Assembly: GCA_007026445.1 (NCBI GenBank)
Contig: VDMD01000007.1
Span: 868,001-932,000 of the forward strand
Direction: 5' to 3'
Length of the DNA stretch: 64,000 nt
DNA from: Schizophyllum amplum
Lineage: Eukaryota; Basidiomycota; Agaricomycetes; Agaricales; Schizophyllaceae
Made by a program: the position numbers and the translations under genes. The notes under the pieces were generated by a model that was given only the letters and a program-made list of their open reading frames with translations, did no database searches and had not been told where the DNA came from. Below, one piece after another: positions 32,572 through 42,298 of this stretch (positions are counted from its first letter, which is position 1; the number at the start of each line of letters is the position of its first letter).

Positions 32572-33415
32572 CTATGCCCAGTTGTCTATCAACGAATCCC
32601 TCATCTCGCCAATCACGGCTGATGAGTCGTTCCCTTGCAATTCTGAGTGCAGGTGAGCATGCAAAGCGTCAGAGAGAAGAAAGAATGCGTACTGAATGCA
32701 GCCTCAAGGACGCTAATCTCTGTTGCTGTCGTGTCCATCCCGGTAAACGCAGTCCAGTCGTTGACGACCAATCCTGCACCGATCACGGGAGAACCACGAT
32801 TCACGGTGCCCGCCACCACAGGCACCTGCAGCAAGCTGCTCAGCTCGTCCTGGTCCTGCACGCTCGTTGCCGGGTGCACGAGCGCGCCCTGATTCGAGAG
32901 CGCGCAGTAGGAGCCGACGAGCACGTTCGAAGCGATGGTCTGGCGGAAGACCTCGACCTTGAGCACGTCCGCAATGATCTCCTCGGTCTCGCGGTCGACG
33001 TCGGGGTGCACGAGGGCGACGTAGTCGTTGCAGGCGATGACGTTGCCGAGCGCGGAGAGGCGCTCTTCGACGCGCTGGATGGCGACGGCGTCCGGCAGCG
33101 CGTTGCGCAGGTGCTGGAGCTCGACGTCGGTGGTGGTAGAGGGGACAAGGAGGCCGTGGCGGTTGCCTAAGACGAGCAGTCCGTCAGCAAGAGCCCGGGG
33201 AGGAAGCGGGGGGATAACGCACCTGCGCATAACCGCCCTATTATCCGCGTCCCGCCGATGGTGGAGTGCACGATGGGTATCACATCGCCGAGCTCGGCCT
33301 CGAAGGCGGAGTAGAAGTTGGTAGAGCCCTGGATCGCGGCCAGGCAGTAGGTGTTGGTGAGCTTTGAGAAGACACCGATGTCGGAAGAGTTTTCGAACTG
33401 GAGACGGGTCGCCAT
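32572..33415 (-). CDS. TIF6: Eukaryotic translation initiation factor 6
   Basis: Anti-association factor that binds the 60S subunit and acts in its nuclear maturation. Start [19 protein letters not shown] at 33415; [11 protein letters not shown] is split by an intron near 33225-33170; then [50 protein letters not shown] and NWTAF-like [16 protein letters not shown] last intron (donor after GCATTCA, acceptor before AATTGCAAGG) gives EAAFKLQGNDSS and the end DSLIDNWA. About 245 residues, as in the family. A partial inverted copy lies just downstream on the other strand at 33842-34262. Confidence 0.95.
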
Positions 33416-33841
33416 AGTGGGGGATGGGTATTGGGGGCGAGCTGGGACAATTGAAGTAGGTAGGTGGCGAAGGGGGGAGTGCCGGTGCTGCCGATGGTGG
33501 TGGAGGAGAAGGCGATCTGCGCAATTATTATACTTCCCGATCAAGACTTTCTGGTGAGTCACGCTCGGTCATCCATTGTTCTTTTTGTCCGGAGCCGCTG
33601 GGTACATTGCTTGCGACTGGTCATGACTGTCTTGTTCGACCCTTTACTTCACAATTCGATTGGGAGGGGGGGGGGGGGGGGGCACCTAGATGATCATAAC
33701 ACTTGGAAGAACAATTGTACATACTCAACATTCTTGCATCGATTTCATCAGCAAGCGACCTCCAGGGCCGTTTCCGCCACTATCCAGCCCCTACCTTGCT
33801 GCATTTCAACTTGACTGCAAACTCAACTTGCCTGAGAGCCC
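33416..33841. other. eIF6 promoter region with a 17-base G run
   Basis: Between the eIF6 start and its inverted fragment. A homopolymer of 17 G lies at 33666-33682. No gene. Confidence 0.5.
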
Positions 33842-34262
33842 GTGACGTCGACGCGGACAATTATAAGGCGGTTATGCGCAGGTGTGACATTCCCCCAGCT
33901 CTTGCTGACGTATCGCTGTTCCCCCTCTGCTTCCCTACTATCCCTCTCCTCGCACTATCCCCATCTCAGGCAGCCGTCACAGTCTCTTTGCTCCCTTATC
34001 CATTACCGACGTCGAGCTCCAACACCTGCACAACGCGCTGCCGGACGCTATCGCCATCCAGCGCGTTGAACAGCGCCTCTTCGCTCTCGGCAACGTCTTC
34101 GCCTGCGATGACTACGTCCCCCTCGTGCACCCCGACCGCGACTGCAAGACGGATGAGATTATCGCAGACATGCTAAAGGTTGAGGTCTTCCGCGCCAGAC
34201 CATCGCCTCCGACGTGCTCATCGGCGCCTCCTGCACGCTCATCGGCCCCTCCTGCGCGCTCA
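33842..34262 (+). pseudogene. Inverted, partial eIF6 duplicate
   Basis: DNA-level copy of the middle of the neighbouring eIF6 gene in opposite orientation. It starts in the [10 protein letters not shown] exon end, retains the intron (now altered and longer), and continues through [38 protein letters not shown] and DMLKVEVFR. There a frameshift (CCGCGCCAGACC against CCGCCAGACC) and a short GCTCATCGG repeat break it. Intron retention excludes a processed pseudogene. It is fused at about 34265 to a DUF7918 relic. Confidence 0.85.
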
Positions 34263-34264
34263 TC

Positions 34265-34580
34265 CGAGGACGTCGATATATATATCGACGGAAATCGAAC
34301 TCGGAACTGTTGTTCTTGAGTCAAGGCCAATACGCATCAACGACGTGGCTTGCTATAAGTGTCTCTGTATCTCTCCGAGTCCAATCTCGCGCCAGGGTCG
34401 TGATCTACGCTTCGGTGCTCTGCGCTCTGAAGCCCGCGACGTATCAACACCACAGACGACGACGCGGGGTCCGAGATGGATCAGCAGCCCTACGGTGCAG
34501 CTCCTATCGACCAGCCCTATGTAGTAAGCTCGTAGACGTTCTTCCTATCCTGCCCCGAGAAGTCATTGACTCGACATAAG
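34265..34580 (+). pseudogene. DUF7918 relic, internally deleted (related to copy I)
   Basis: Matches copy I's [21 protein letters not shown] and DCVYISP...GRDLRFGAL (here [21 protein letters not shown]), then a shortened DDD...QQPYG...IDQP piece. It then jumps to the family C-terminus DVLPILPREVIDST with a stop at about 34577. Exons 4 and most of 5 are missing. It lies 3'-to-3' with the first APH-like gene, as copy I does with the third. Confidence 0.78.
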
Positions 34581-34670
34581 ATTGAAAGGACTTTTCGACC
34601 TGGCCATGTGTGAGAGATACACCTAGCAGGGATCTTATTAGGAAGATACTACTTATGTCATACATGAGCT

Positions 34671-35615
34671 TCAGTTATCGTCAATTCCATGAGTCTTCTC
34701 AGAGTCTTCAACATCAGGCGGCGTCGTCGACACCTCCATGAGCTGAAACTCTCGCATAACATCCTGATCGTATCCAACGCACAGTTCCTTCCAACCAAAC
34801 TCCTTCCAAGGCGCCATCAGATTCCCTCCGCGCGACATCCAGATCCACTTCATCGCTTCCCAGTACAAGGGCCGCCACCCCGATTGCTCCCAGTCAAGCA
34901 GCGCCACCACCTCCACATCCTCGGGCCCCTCCCCATGCACACGTACTAGCACATTTGCCATATGCATGTCTCCGTGCGTGAAAACGATGGGATGGTCGTC
35001 GCGCGTCGCGCGTCTCAATTCCGCCAAATAGGCGGGGACCTTTGGCGACCACTTCTCGTACTTCGCAAATAGCGAGTAGTGCCAGTTGTTGAAGGCTGCC
35101 TGGTTGCAGAAAGGACCGAGGGACACCATAGACCGTGTGACCTTGCCATCTGTGAAGGCGCCCCCCGTCGCAGAGCCGACCCACCCCGATGGCGCGAGAG
35201 CCGGCGCCGGAGGTTGTGGGATGGCACGCATCACATCAACGTAGCCAGCGAGGGTGCGCATGACATGGATGCGCTGCTCCGCGGTGAGGTCCTTCCATGC
35301 CTTCAATAGCTGTTTGCCTTCGATGTACTCAATGAGTAGATTCGCCTTTCCATCGGCTTCCCAGTAGTCGAAAACACGTGGAACAGGGATTGGTATCCCT
35401 TGTCGACTGAGAAATCGCATAGCATCCACCTCGGGTCGAAGCCGGTAAGTCTTCGCGCTTTTCAGCACTGACCCTGCCGTGAGGCGACGAACGTAGCCTC
35501 CCTTCAATCGGGGATAAAGTTTGTCGGCCCTGCGAATCAAATACGGAAGAAGCAGCCGACGTATACGATTGCAGATCGCGCCAAGGAGCGAATGCACGAA
35601 GGTTAATCCCAACAT
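34671..35615 (-). CDS. APH-family (aminoglycoside phosphotransferase/choline-kinase-like) protein, copy 1
   Basis: Protein-kinase-like small-molecule kinase. Start MLGLTFVHSLLG at 35615 is chosen because all three copies begin M-L-x-L-T-F-V-H-S, although the frame is open to 35768. Segments: GSVLKSAKTYRLRPEVDAM (nucleotide lysine region), VPRVFDYWEADGKANLLIEY, LTAEQRIHVMRTLAGYV, and the Brenner-type catalytic loop FTHGDMHMANVLVRVHGE with Asp and Asn. The metal-binding LLDWEQSGWRPLYWEAMKWI follows, with the end EKTHGIDDN. Single exon, 314 residues. The natural substrate is unknown; fungal members are numerous and uncharacterised. Confidence 0.85.
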   Translation of the reverse strand: MLGLTFVHSLLGAICNRIRRLLLPYLIRRADKLYPRLKGGYVRRLTAGSVLKSAKTYRLRPEVDAMRFLSRQGIPIPVPRVFDYWEADGKANLLIEYIEGKQLLKAWKDLTAEQRIHVMRTLAGYVDVMRAIPQPPAPALAPSGWVGSATGGAFTDGKVTRSMVSLGPFCNQAAFNNWHYSLFAKYEKWSPKVPAYLAELRRATRDDHPIVFTHGDMHMANVLVRVHGEGPEDVEVVALLDWEQSGWRPLYWEAMKWIWMSRGGNLMAPWKEFGWKELCVGYDQDVMREFQLMEVSTTPPDVEDSEKTHGIDDN

Positions 35616-35908
35616 GCGTTCAAGGCGAGGTGGTGGTCGAGCTGGAGTTTGGAGTTTATTACTGTGACTCGCAGTGACGTGCCAGAGGAAGAGCGCGACC
35701 GTGACCTGACCTGGCGCAGTGAGCTGCATCCTGGCTGCGACACGCATGATTATCACCACCATAACCATGCAATTTCAGGGAAGATGTATTGCTGCTTTTC
35801 TGTACTGACTAGGCAGGAAGGAGGTCAAGAGGACCAACAACTACTGTACAAATATCACATACAAACAGTGTTCTCGGTGTTATTGATGACTGCGATGTCC
35901 TCATGTTC
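35616..35908. other. Spacer between duplicated units
   Basis: Upstream of APH copy 1; no gene seen. Confidence 0.35.
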
Positions 35909-36074
35909 TCATCTGAAAGCATGCCCCCCTTCAATGATCGTATGTTCTCCTATCTCATCACGTTCTTTATCTGCGGCCAGCTCAGCGCGTAGGACCCTTT
36001 CCGAAAATGGCACGAAAATGACGCCTCGCTGGTCCATCCGATGCAGCTCACGGATGTCGTCCACACCAGCCCCA
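35909..36074 (-). pseudogene. 3' fragment of the 37377-37838 gene
   Basis: Encodes GVDDIRELHRMDQRGVIFVP, FSERVLRAELAADKERDEIG and TIIEGG, which align with the last 55 residues of the intact gene downstream (DAIRELQMGNRGVIF, SERALRVELAADKERSE). Upstream it runs into a DUF7918 tail instead of the rest of the gene. A product of segmental duplication. Confidence 0.8.
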
Positions 36075-36130
36075 GCAAGCTCGCAGACGTTCTTCCTAAG
36101 TATCCTGCCCCGAGAAGTCATTGACTCGAC
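36075..36130 (+). pseudogene. DUF7918 C-terminal tail relic, second copy
   Basis: GACGTTCTTCCTAAGTATCC then CTGCCCCGAGAAGTCATTGA, corresponding to the D-V-L-P...P-R-E-V-I-D-S-T tail at 34540-34577 but frameshifted. The flanking 36130-36236 also matches 34580-34670, so this whole 3' flank was duplicated with the APH gene. Confidence 0.7.
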
Positions 36131-36236
36131 AAAATATCGAACGGACTGTCTGACCTGGCTACGTGTGGGAGATCTACCTAGCAGGGAACTCATTAGGAAG
36201 ATACTATGTCATACATGAGCTTCAGTTATCGTCAGA

Positions 36237-37154
36237 TCATGAGTCTTCGACATAAGGCGGCGTCGTCGACACCTCCATGAGCTGAAACTCTCGCATAACA
36301 TCCTGATCGTATCCGACGCACAGTTCCTTCCAGCCAAACTCCTTCCAAGGCGCCATCAGATTCCCTCCGCGCGACATCCAGATCCACTTCATCGCTTCCC
36401 AGTACAAGGGCCGCCACCCCGATTGCTCCCAGTCAAGCAGCGCCACCACCTCCACATCCTCGGGCCCCTCCCCATGCACACGTATGAGCACATTTGCCAT
36501 ATGCATGTCTCCGTGCGTGAAAACGATGGGATGGTCGTCGCGCGTCGCGCGTCTCAATTCCGCCAAATAGGCGGGGACTTTTGGCGACCACTTCTCGTAT
36601 TTCGCAAATAACGAGTAGTGCCAGACGTTGAATGCCGCCTGATCACAGAAAGGACCGAGGGGCACCTCAGACCATGTGACCTTGCCATCTGTGAAGGCGC
36701 CCCCCGTCGCAGAGCCGACCCACCCCGATGGCGCGAGAGCCGGCGCCGGAGGTTGCGGGATGGCACGCAACACATCGACGTAGCGAGCGAGGGTGCGCAT
36801 GACATGGATGCGCTGCTCCGCGGTAAGGTCCCTCCATGCCCTGAGGAGCTGTTTGCCTTCGATGTATTCCATGACTAGCTTCCCCTCCCCATCAGCTTCC
36901 CAGTAGTCGATAAGGCGTGGTACAGGGATTGGTATCCCTTGTCGACTGAGAAATTGCATAGCATCGACCTCGGGTCGAAGCCGGTACGTATCCGTGGCTT
37001 TCAGCACTGACCCTGCTGTGAGGCGACGAACGTAGCTTCCCTTCAATGGAGGATAGATTTTGTCGGCCCTGCGAATCAAATACGGGAGAAGCAGCCGACG
37101 AATACGGTTGACAATTGCATCAAGGAGCGAATGCACGAAGGTGAGTCTCAACAT
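36237..37154 (-). CDS. APH-family protein, copy 2
   Basis: About 90% like copy 1 by eye. MLRLTFVHSLLDAIVNRI, GSVLKATDTYRLRPEVDAM, LTAEQRIHVMRTLARYVDVL, catalytic FTHGDMHMANVLIRVHGE, LLDWEQSGW, and a shorter end STTPPYVEDS. Single exon, 305 residues. In-frame upstream ATGs exist up to 37280 but the family start is at 37154. It shares its downstream flank with copy 1. Intact. Confidence 0.85.
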   Translation of the reverse strand: MLRLTFVHSLLDAIVNRIRRLLLPYLIRRADKIYPPLKGSYVRRLTAGSVLKATDTYRLRPEVDAMQFLSRQGIPIPVPRLIDYWEADGEGKLVMEYIEGKQLLRAWRDLTAEQRIHVMRTLARYVDVLRAIPQPPAPALAPSGWVGSATGGAFTDGKVTWSEVPLGPFCDQAAFNVWHYSLFAKYEKWSPKVPAYLAELRRATRDDHPIVFTHGDMHMANVLIRVHGEGPEDVEVVALLDWEQSGWRPLYWEAMKWIWMSRGGNLMAPWKEFGWKELCVGYDQDVMREFQLMEVSTTPPYVEDS

Positions 37155-37376
37155 GCGTTCACGAGGTGGTGGTCGAATTGGAGTTGAGGAGTCACAGTGA
37201 CGTGGAGGAAAGAGCGTGACCATGACCGTAACATCACGAGATCTGCATCCTCGGACGCGACAACTGCGCCACAGTTCCAAGTCGCTGCTGTTCTGTATAG
37301 TAGGTATGAAGGAGAAGATTGACGGCTACTGTACAAATATTCCATATACAAACGACTTTTTCCGATTACCCTTTAT

Positions 37377-37838
37377 TCACTCAAAGGCTCGGCCCCCTTC
37401 GATGATAGTGTTATATCCTGTCTCACTACGTTCTTTATCTGCGGCCAGCTCGACGCGCAAAGCCCTTTCCGAAAACGGACTGAAGATGACGCCTCGGTTC
37501 CCCATCTGCAGCTCACGAATGGCATCTACGACCCATGTCTGGCAGTTCCAGGCTGGGTTCACCCTGCACTGGTTGGGCACGGCCCGCAGCCACGTCTCGA
37601 GATCGTTCATCTTGTTCTCCTCGATAGCGCCCACTTTGCATCCTCCACAGAACTGCCTAGATGAGAACAGGTTCACATCCTTGGTGTTGAAATGAAAATC
37701 GCCGAGGGTGCCTGACATCTCAAAGACGCGGCCTTTGCCGTTGCCCTCGGCGTAGTATACGACCAATCCCCAGTGCTCGTGATTGAGTAAGCCAGGTGAA
37801 ATGTCGTATTGGACGACGAGGAGGGGAAGACGTGGCAT
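37377..37838 (-). CDS. Small unrecognised protein, possibly DUF6914-like
   Basis: 153 residues, single exon: MPRLPLLVVQYDISPG, EHWGLVVYYAEGNGKG, FEMSGTLGDFHF, FCGGCKVGAIEE, and AWNCQTWVVDAIRELQMG near the end. The H-W and N-C-Q-x-W-V positions recall fungal DUF6914-type or papain-like-fold small proteins, but this is recollection and no function is claimed. A TATA-like TATATAAGCGCC lies on the minus strand at about 38016-38027. Its 3' third is duplicated as a fragment at 35909. Confidence 0.6.
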   Translation of the reverse strand: MPRLPLLVVQYDISPGLLNHEHWGLVVYYAEGNGKGRVFEMSGTLGDFHFNTKDVNLFSSRQFCGGCKVGAIEENKMNDLETWLRAVPNQCRVNPAWNCQTWVVDAIRELQMGNRGVIFSPFSERALRVELAADKERSETGYNTIIEGGRAFE

Positions 37839-38277
37839 AGCGAGGATGACTGGCAGCCAAGAGGGCGATGAGGGACGAAACAGTTGTTGTGCTTGCCGTG
37901 CTGAACAGGTATTTCAGGTGAGCAGCAAGACTCGATCGACAGCGCAATGCTTGCCTGATCACGAGAGACGACCGATACGAAACAGCTAGATGGAGGAGAG
38001 AACGACGAGGGCAGGCGCTTATATAGGCGATCCATGTATACAGACGCCCAACTATTTAAAGGGGTGGGATTCGAAGTGCTTCGTGACGCACCTATCTCCT
38101 GCGACTGACGCTCGTATGACGCGCCAGCCTCTTAATACATGCAGATCAAGGTCGAAATAAGCTGACTTGTTATGTACTCGACCGCTCACCGACGTAGCGG
38201 GCAGTGATTCTGTTTGGATTCTGTCATGACCCGTTCATTTATCCCATTGTTCACCCATACCTAGAATCTGAGCTCCT
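37839..38277. other. Intergenic region with promoter of the small gene
   Basis: Holds the minus-strand TATA-like site near 38020 and the 3' flank of the GMC oxidoreductase gene. Confidence 0.4.
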
Positions 38278-40672
38278 TCATGCCTGGGCTGCGCTCGCAA
38301 ACAGCTCAGGGTAGGCGGCCTTGATGATGTCGGCAGCTTTCTCCGCGACACCGTACACGGCCGCAGACGTATGCGCCGCAGGAAGTCTCGGCTGGCACAA
38401 CAGTCAGCCACATTCTTTCGTAAATTGACACCGCACTCACCACCACACTCGCGTCCACCACCCGCAAGCCCGTCGTGCCCTTCACCAGCAGATCCGGGCC
38501 CACAACGCCCCACGCCGCATCCGCCGGCGACATCGCCGCCGTCGCGACCGGGTGGAAGAAGCTGACCGTGTTCTCGCGGATGTAGTCGTCAATTTGCTCG
38601 TCTGTCTCGAGGTCGACGAGCGGCCTGACAAAGTAGCCGTCCCAAGCCTGCGCGGCGACGAAGCGCTGGCCTGTGCGAATGCCCTGGCGAACCATATAGA
38701 GGTCGATGGGCGCGGAGAGCAGACGGGGGTCGATGAGCGGCGCGGCGAAGGGGTCGGAGGAGTTGATGGTGATGAAGCCGCGGGAGGCGGGGGAGACGGC
38801 GCCAACGGGGAGGTTGAAGTAGTTGCCGGAGTCTTGGGTGGGATACACGCCGTTCTGTTGGGGTGGGAAAGTAGGTGGTAGAAAGGCAGGAAGGGGACGC
38901 GGTGCATACCTGGAAGAGGAACTCGAAGTGGGCGGTTGTGGGGCCGCTCGCCGGGTCGGTCGTGTTCTCCCAGATGGGGTCGTCCTCCGGGAGGCGCAGC
39001 CACGCGATGTGGTTCTCGGAGGTGTCAACCAAGAGGCCAGTCTTGTTTGCCTTCCACTGCGCGATGAGCGAGTCCATCAACGAGTCATCGCGCCAGATGT
39101 TGTCGAGCGTCTTGTTCGAGTTGACCTCGTAAGTGATGCTGCACTGTAGCACCGTTAGCATCACCACGGGAGGCAGATGGCGGAGGCACGCACACCAACG
39201 TGGTCCGTGAGGTTCTGTCCAACGGACGGGTTGTCGAGCAAGACGGGGATCTCGAGCGGTGTAAGCACCTCCGCATCGCCGATGCCTGAGTGCATGAGGA
39301 TGACGGGCGTGTGCACCGCGCCGGCGGAGAGAATGACCTCCTTTCCAGCGGTCAAGTTCCTCAGCTCGCCATCTACCCCATCTTGAAACTCGACCCCGCG
39401 CAGGTCCAGCGCATCCTCATCCGAGCCTACCACCCGAGCCACCCGCGCGTACAACAACACGTCCAGGTTCGGCCGCGCGAGGTAGTCCGGTGCCAGGTAC
39501 GCCTTCGAGCTCGAACGCACGCCGCTGTCGACGAGGGCCTGCGCCCATCCGACGCCGAGGTGCTCGCCCGAGTTCATGTCGATCTGAAAGGGGAACTCGT
39601 CGGGGAGCTCCGCGGTGACGGCCATGACGCGGTCGTCGATCGCGCGCGCGGCACCGGGGACGCTGACGCCTATTAGCCCGTCGAAGCCGTGCACCTCGGG
39701 CAGGTATTGGCCAGTGATGTTATGGCCGTCGACGGGAAAGTTAAACTTTTCGCTCTGGGGAGGTGAATCAGGCGGGCGAGATCGTGGGTACAGGTGATCG
39801 ACAGGGGACGAGTAATTTGCGGGAGGGGCGTGCGTTGTACTTCGCACTCCGCGCCCAGGTTTGTACAAGGGATGTTTGGTCGGTGTGTGTGCAATGTCGA
39901 GACTGGGCAAAATGTAGGAAGGCGAACCTTCATGAAGTACGGCAGCATGCCATCCCAGCCCCACGCATCGTCCCCAGTCAGTGCGGCCCAAGCGTCGATG
40001 TCGGATCTGGTGCCGCGGGTATAGACGAGGCAGTCTGCGAGGAAGGCGGCCCTGTTAATCGGCAGCACACACGCCGTCCAGCAGAATCACGCACTGACTG
40101 CACTCGTCCCTCCAAGCCCGATTCCGCGGGGGAATGATGGCGTGCGCCCGTTCAGACCTTCTTGTGGGACAGTTGTAAAATTCCAATCCCAAGCCGTGTT
40201 GGGGGTCAACGTCACGCAGAGCTGGGGAACGTCAATCGCGAGCTCGCCGTCATTGCTGCAGAGGGGGGATGGATCAGCGATTGATATGCAAGACTTGGGT
40301 GTGTGTGCGGGTGGCTTGGCGTATGCATGACGGTCAGCAGACACGCCGGAATCAGCTGCAGGGAAGGAAAGATGGGGACGCCAGAACGGGGAATAGAGAG
40401 AGAGTGGAAAGCGGATGACTTACGCGCCACCCGCTTCCAGTAGTAGCACGTTCACATTCGAACTCTCCGTGAGGCGATTCGCCGTAGTCGCGCCGCCTGG
40501 TCCAGCTACGTATCTCCAGCGTCAGCATGTTATTCGCACCCAAAGCCGAATTCATACCTCCTACAACAATGAAATCATACGATTCCTTCAGCTGGGACGA
40601 GTTCTGCAAGATGACCGCCGCGGAGAGCCCAGCAAGCGTGCTAGAGAGTGCGAGGCGCTGGCAGAGCTTCAT
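38278..40672 (-). CDS. GMC oxidoreductase, aryl-alcohol oxidase-like
   Basis: Secreted FAD enzyme; aryl-alcohol oxidases supply H2O2 for lignin attack. Start MKLCQRLALSSTLAGLSAAV is a signal peptide. After an intron the dinucleotide-binding motif reads VVGAGPGGATTANRL, with LLLEAGGA following. The GMC signature 1 region is PRGIGLGGTSAVS (signature normally GGSSA). Signature 2 is GKEVILSAGAVHTPVILMHSG. DNPSVGQNLTDHVG follows, then FFHPVATAAM and a C-terminal catalytic-His region AAHTSAAVYGVAEKAADIIK; the end is FASAAQA. About seven short introns. The active-site His in P-A-A-H-T matches the family; the exact substrate is not decidable. TATA-like TATATAAAA lies on the minus strand at 40761-40770. 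Confidence 0.88.
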
Positions 40673-41105
40673 GATATCGTGAAGCTGGTGCTAGACGCTG
40701 GACGAGGGGGTCAGGCGCTGGGGAAGGGAAAGGGGACCGCTGGGAAGCATTAGAGCCCGCTTTTATATACGTAGTACGTGAGTACACACGCTTCTGCGCC
40801 ATCGTGACGAAGGAGCAAGTGACCGGTGCGTGCGGCGGAAGCGTGGGATGGGGGACGGGTTGGCGTCGACGTCACGGGCTTTCAGGCAGGTTCTGGTTGC
40901 GGCCAAGGAGAAGTGCGCAAAAAGAGGGGGGGGGGGGGGTTGGAGAGCGGTGGGAACGGCCCTGGAGGAAGAAAAGGTTGCTCAGTGCTAGTTGTCGGTG
41001 GTAAGTAGCTCTGCGCAAATCAGTGGGAGATCAACGTCTTGGAACTCGGCTCGGGTTCACGCGTCACGCGTCGGCAAGATCCAGAGCTCGACCACCACCT
41101 CGCTC
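40673..41105. other. Divergent spacer GMC oxidoreductase / APH copy 3, with a G run
   Basis: Contains the oxidoreductase TATA-like site (40761-40770) and 14 consecutive G at 40926-40939. No gene. Confidence 0.5.
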
Positions 41106-42030
41106 ATGCTGGAACTCACCTTTGTTCATTCGCTCCTTGGCGCGATTGTTAATCGTATACGTCGGCTGCTTCTCCCGTGTTTGATTCGCAGGGCCGACAA
41201 AATCTATCCTCGATTGAAGGGAGGCTATGTTCGTCGACTCACAGCAGGGTCAGTGCTAAAAGCCACGGACATGTATAGGCTTCGACCGGAGGTCGATGCT
41301 ATGCGATTTCTCAGTAGACAAGGGATACTAATCCCTGTGCCACGTGTGATCGACTACTGGGAAGCTGATCATGGAAAGGCGAACCTAGTTATGGAGTACA
41401 TCGAAGGCAAACAGCTCCTGAAGGCATGGAGGGACCTCACCGCGGAGCAGCGCATCCATGTCATGCGCACCCTCGCTGACTACGTCGATGTGATGCGTGC
41501 CATCCCACAACCTCCGGCGCCGGCTCTCGCGCCAGAGTCGGGATGGCTCGGGTCTGCGACGGGAGGCGCCTTCACAGATGGCAAGGTCACACGGTCTATG
41601 GTGCCCCTCGGTGCTTTCTGCAACCAGGGGGCTTTCAACGACTGGTACTACTCGATATTCTCAAAAATTCGTGCAGTGGTCACCGAAAGCCGTCGACCGC
41701 CTGGCGGAAGTGTGGCGCGCGACGCGCGACGACCATCCCATCGTTTTCACGCACGGAGACATACATATGGCGAATGTGCTCGTACGCGTGCATGGGGAGG
41801 GGCCCGAGGATGTGGAGGTGGTGGCGCTGCTCGACTGGGAGCAAGCGGGGTGGCGGCCCTTGTACTGGGAGGCGATGAAGTGGATTTGGATGTCTCGCGG
41901 GGGGAACTTGATGGCGCCTTGGAAGGAGTTTGGCTGGAAGGAGTTGTGCGTCGGATACGATGAGGATGTTATGCGTGAGTTTCAGCTCATGGAGGTGTCG
42001 ACGATGCCGCCTGATGTTGACGACTCATGA
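41106..42030 (+). pseudogene. APH-family copy 3, +1 frameshift
   Basis: MLELTFVHSLLGAIVNRI to FNDWYYSIFSK in one frame, then FVQWSPKAVDRLAEVWRATR and FTHGDIHMANVLVRVHGE, LLDWEQAGW to the end STMPPDVDDS in another. The shift is an extra A in the five-A run 41663-41667 (four expected from the alignment with copies 1 and 2). Either half alone lacks an essential part, so the protein is broken unless the base is a sequencing error. It converges on DUF7918 copy I. Confidence 0.85.
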
Positions 42031-42298
42031 ACGGACTATGACTGGAAATTCCTGTGTGACCGTAATTCCTTCCTAAGGATTTACCTATCTCTGACATCGA
42101 CATCTCCTGGTCGTATCCGCATAGTAGCATGTTGATGTTGAACTGAGACAGGCTGAAGACCACCCTCTGGACTGATCTCGCATGTACAAAGAGATTGTGG
42201 ACATCCCGAGATGAAGATGATTGACAAATCAAAGAACATAGTAGGCGGCGCTTGTTTGAACGCATAGCGCCTGATATTCAGCACGTTGGAGAGTCCAT

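Noticed and set aside
32613..33524. 303-codon minus ORF as the eIF6 protein
   Set aside because: It reads through two introns and starts out of frame; the spliced eIF6 model 32572-33415 matches the family.
33842..34262. Second functional eIF6 gene
   Set aside because: Lacks start and end, is frameshifted and is fused to another relic.
35616..35768. Longer start for APH copy 1
   Set aside because: The extension is not shared by copies 2 and 3, which all begin M-L-x-L-T-F-V-H-S.
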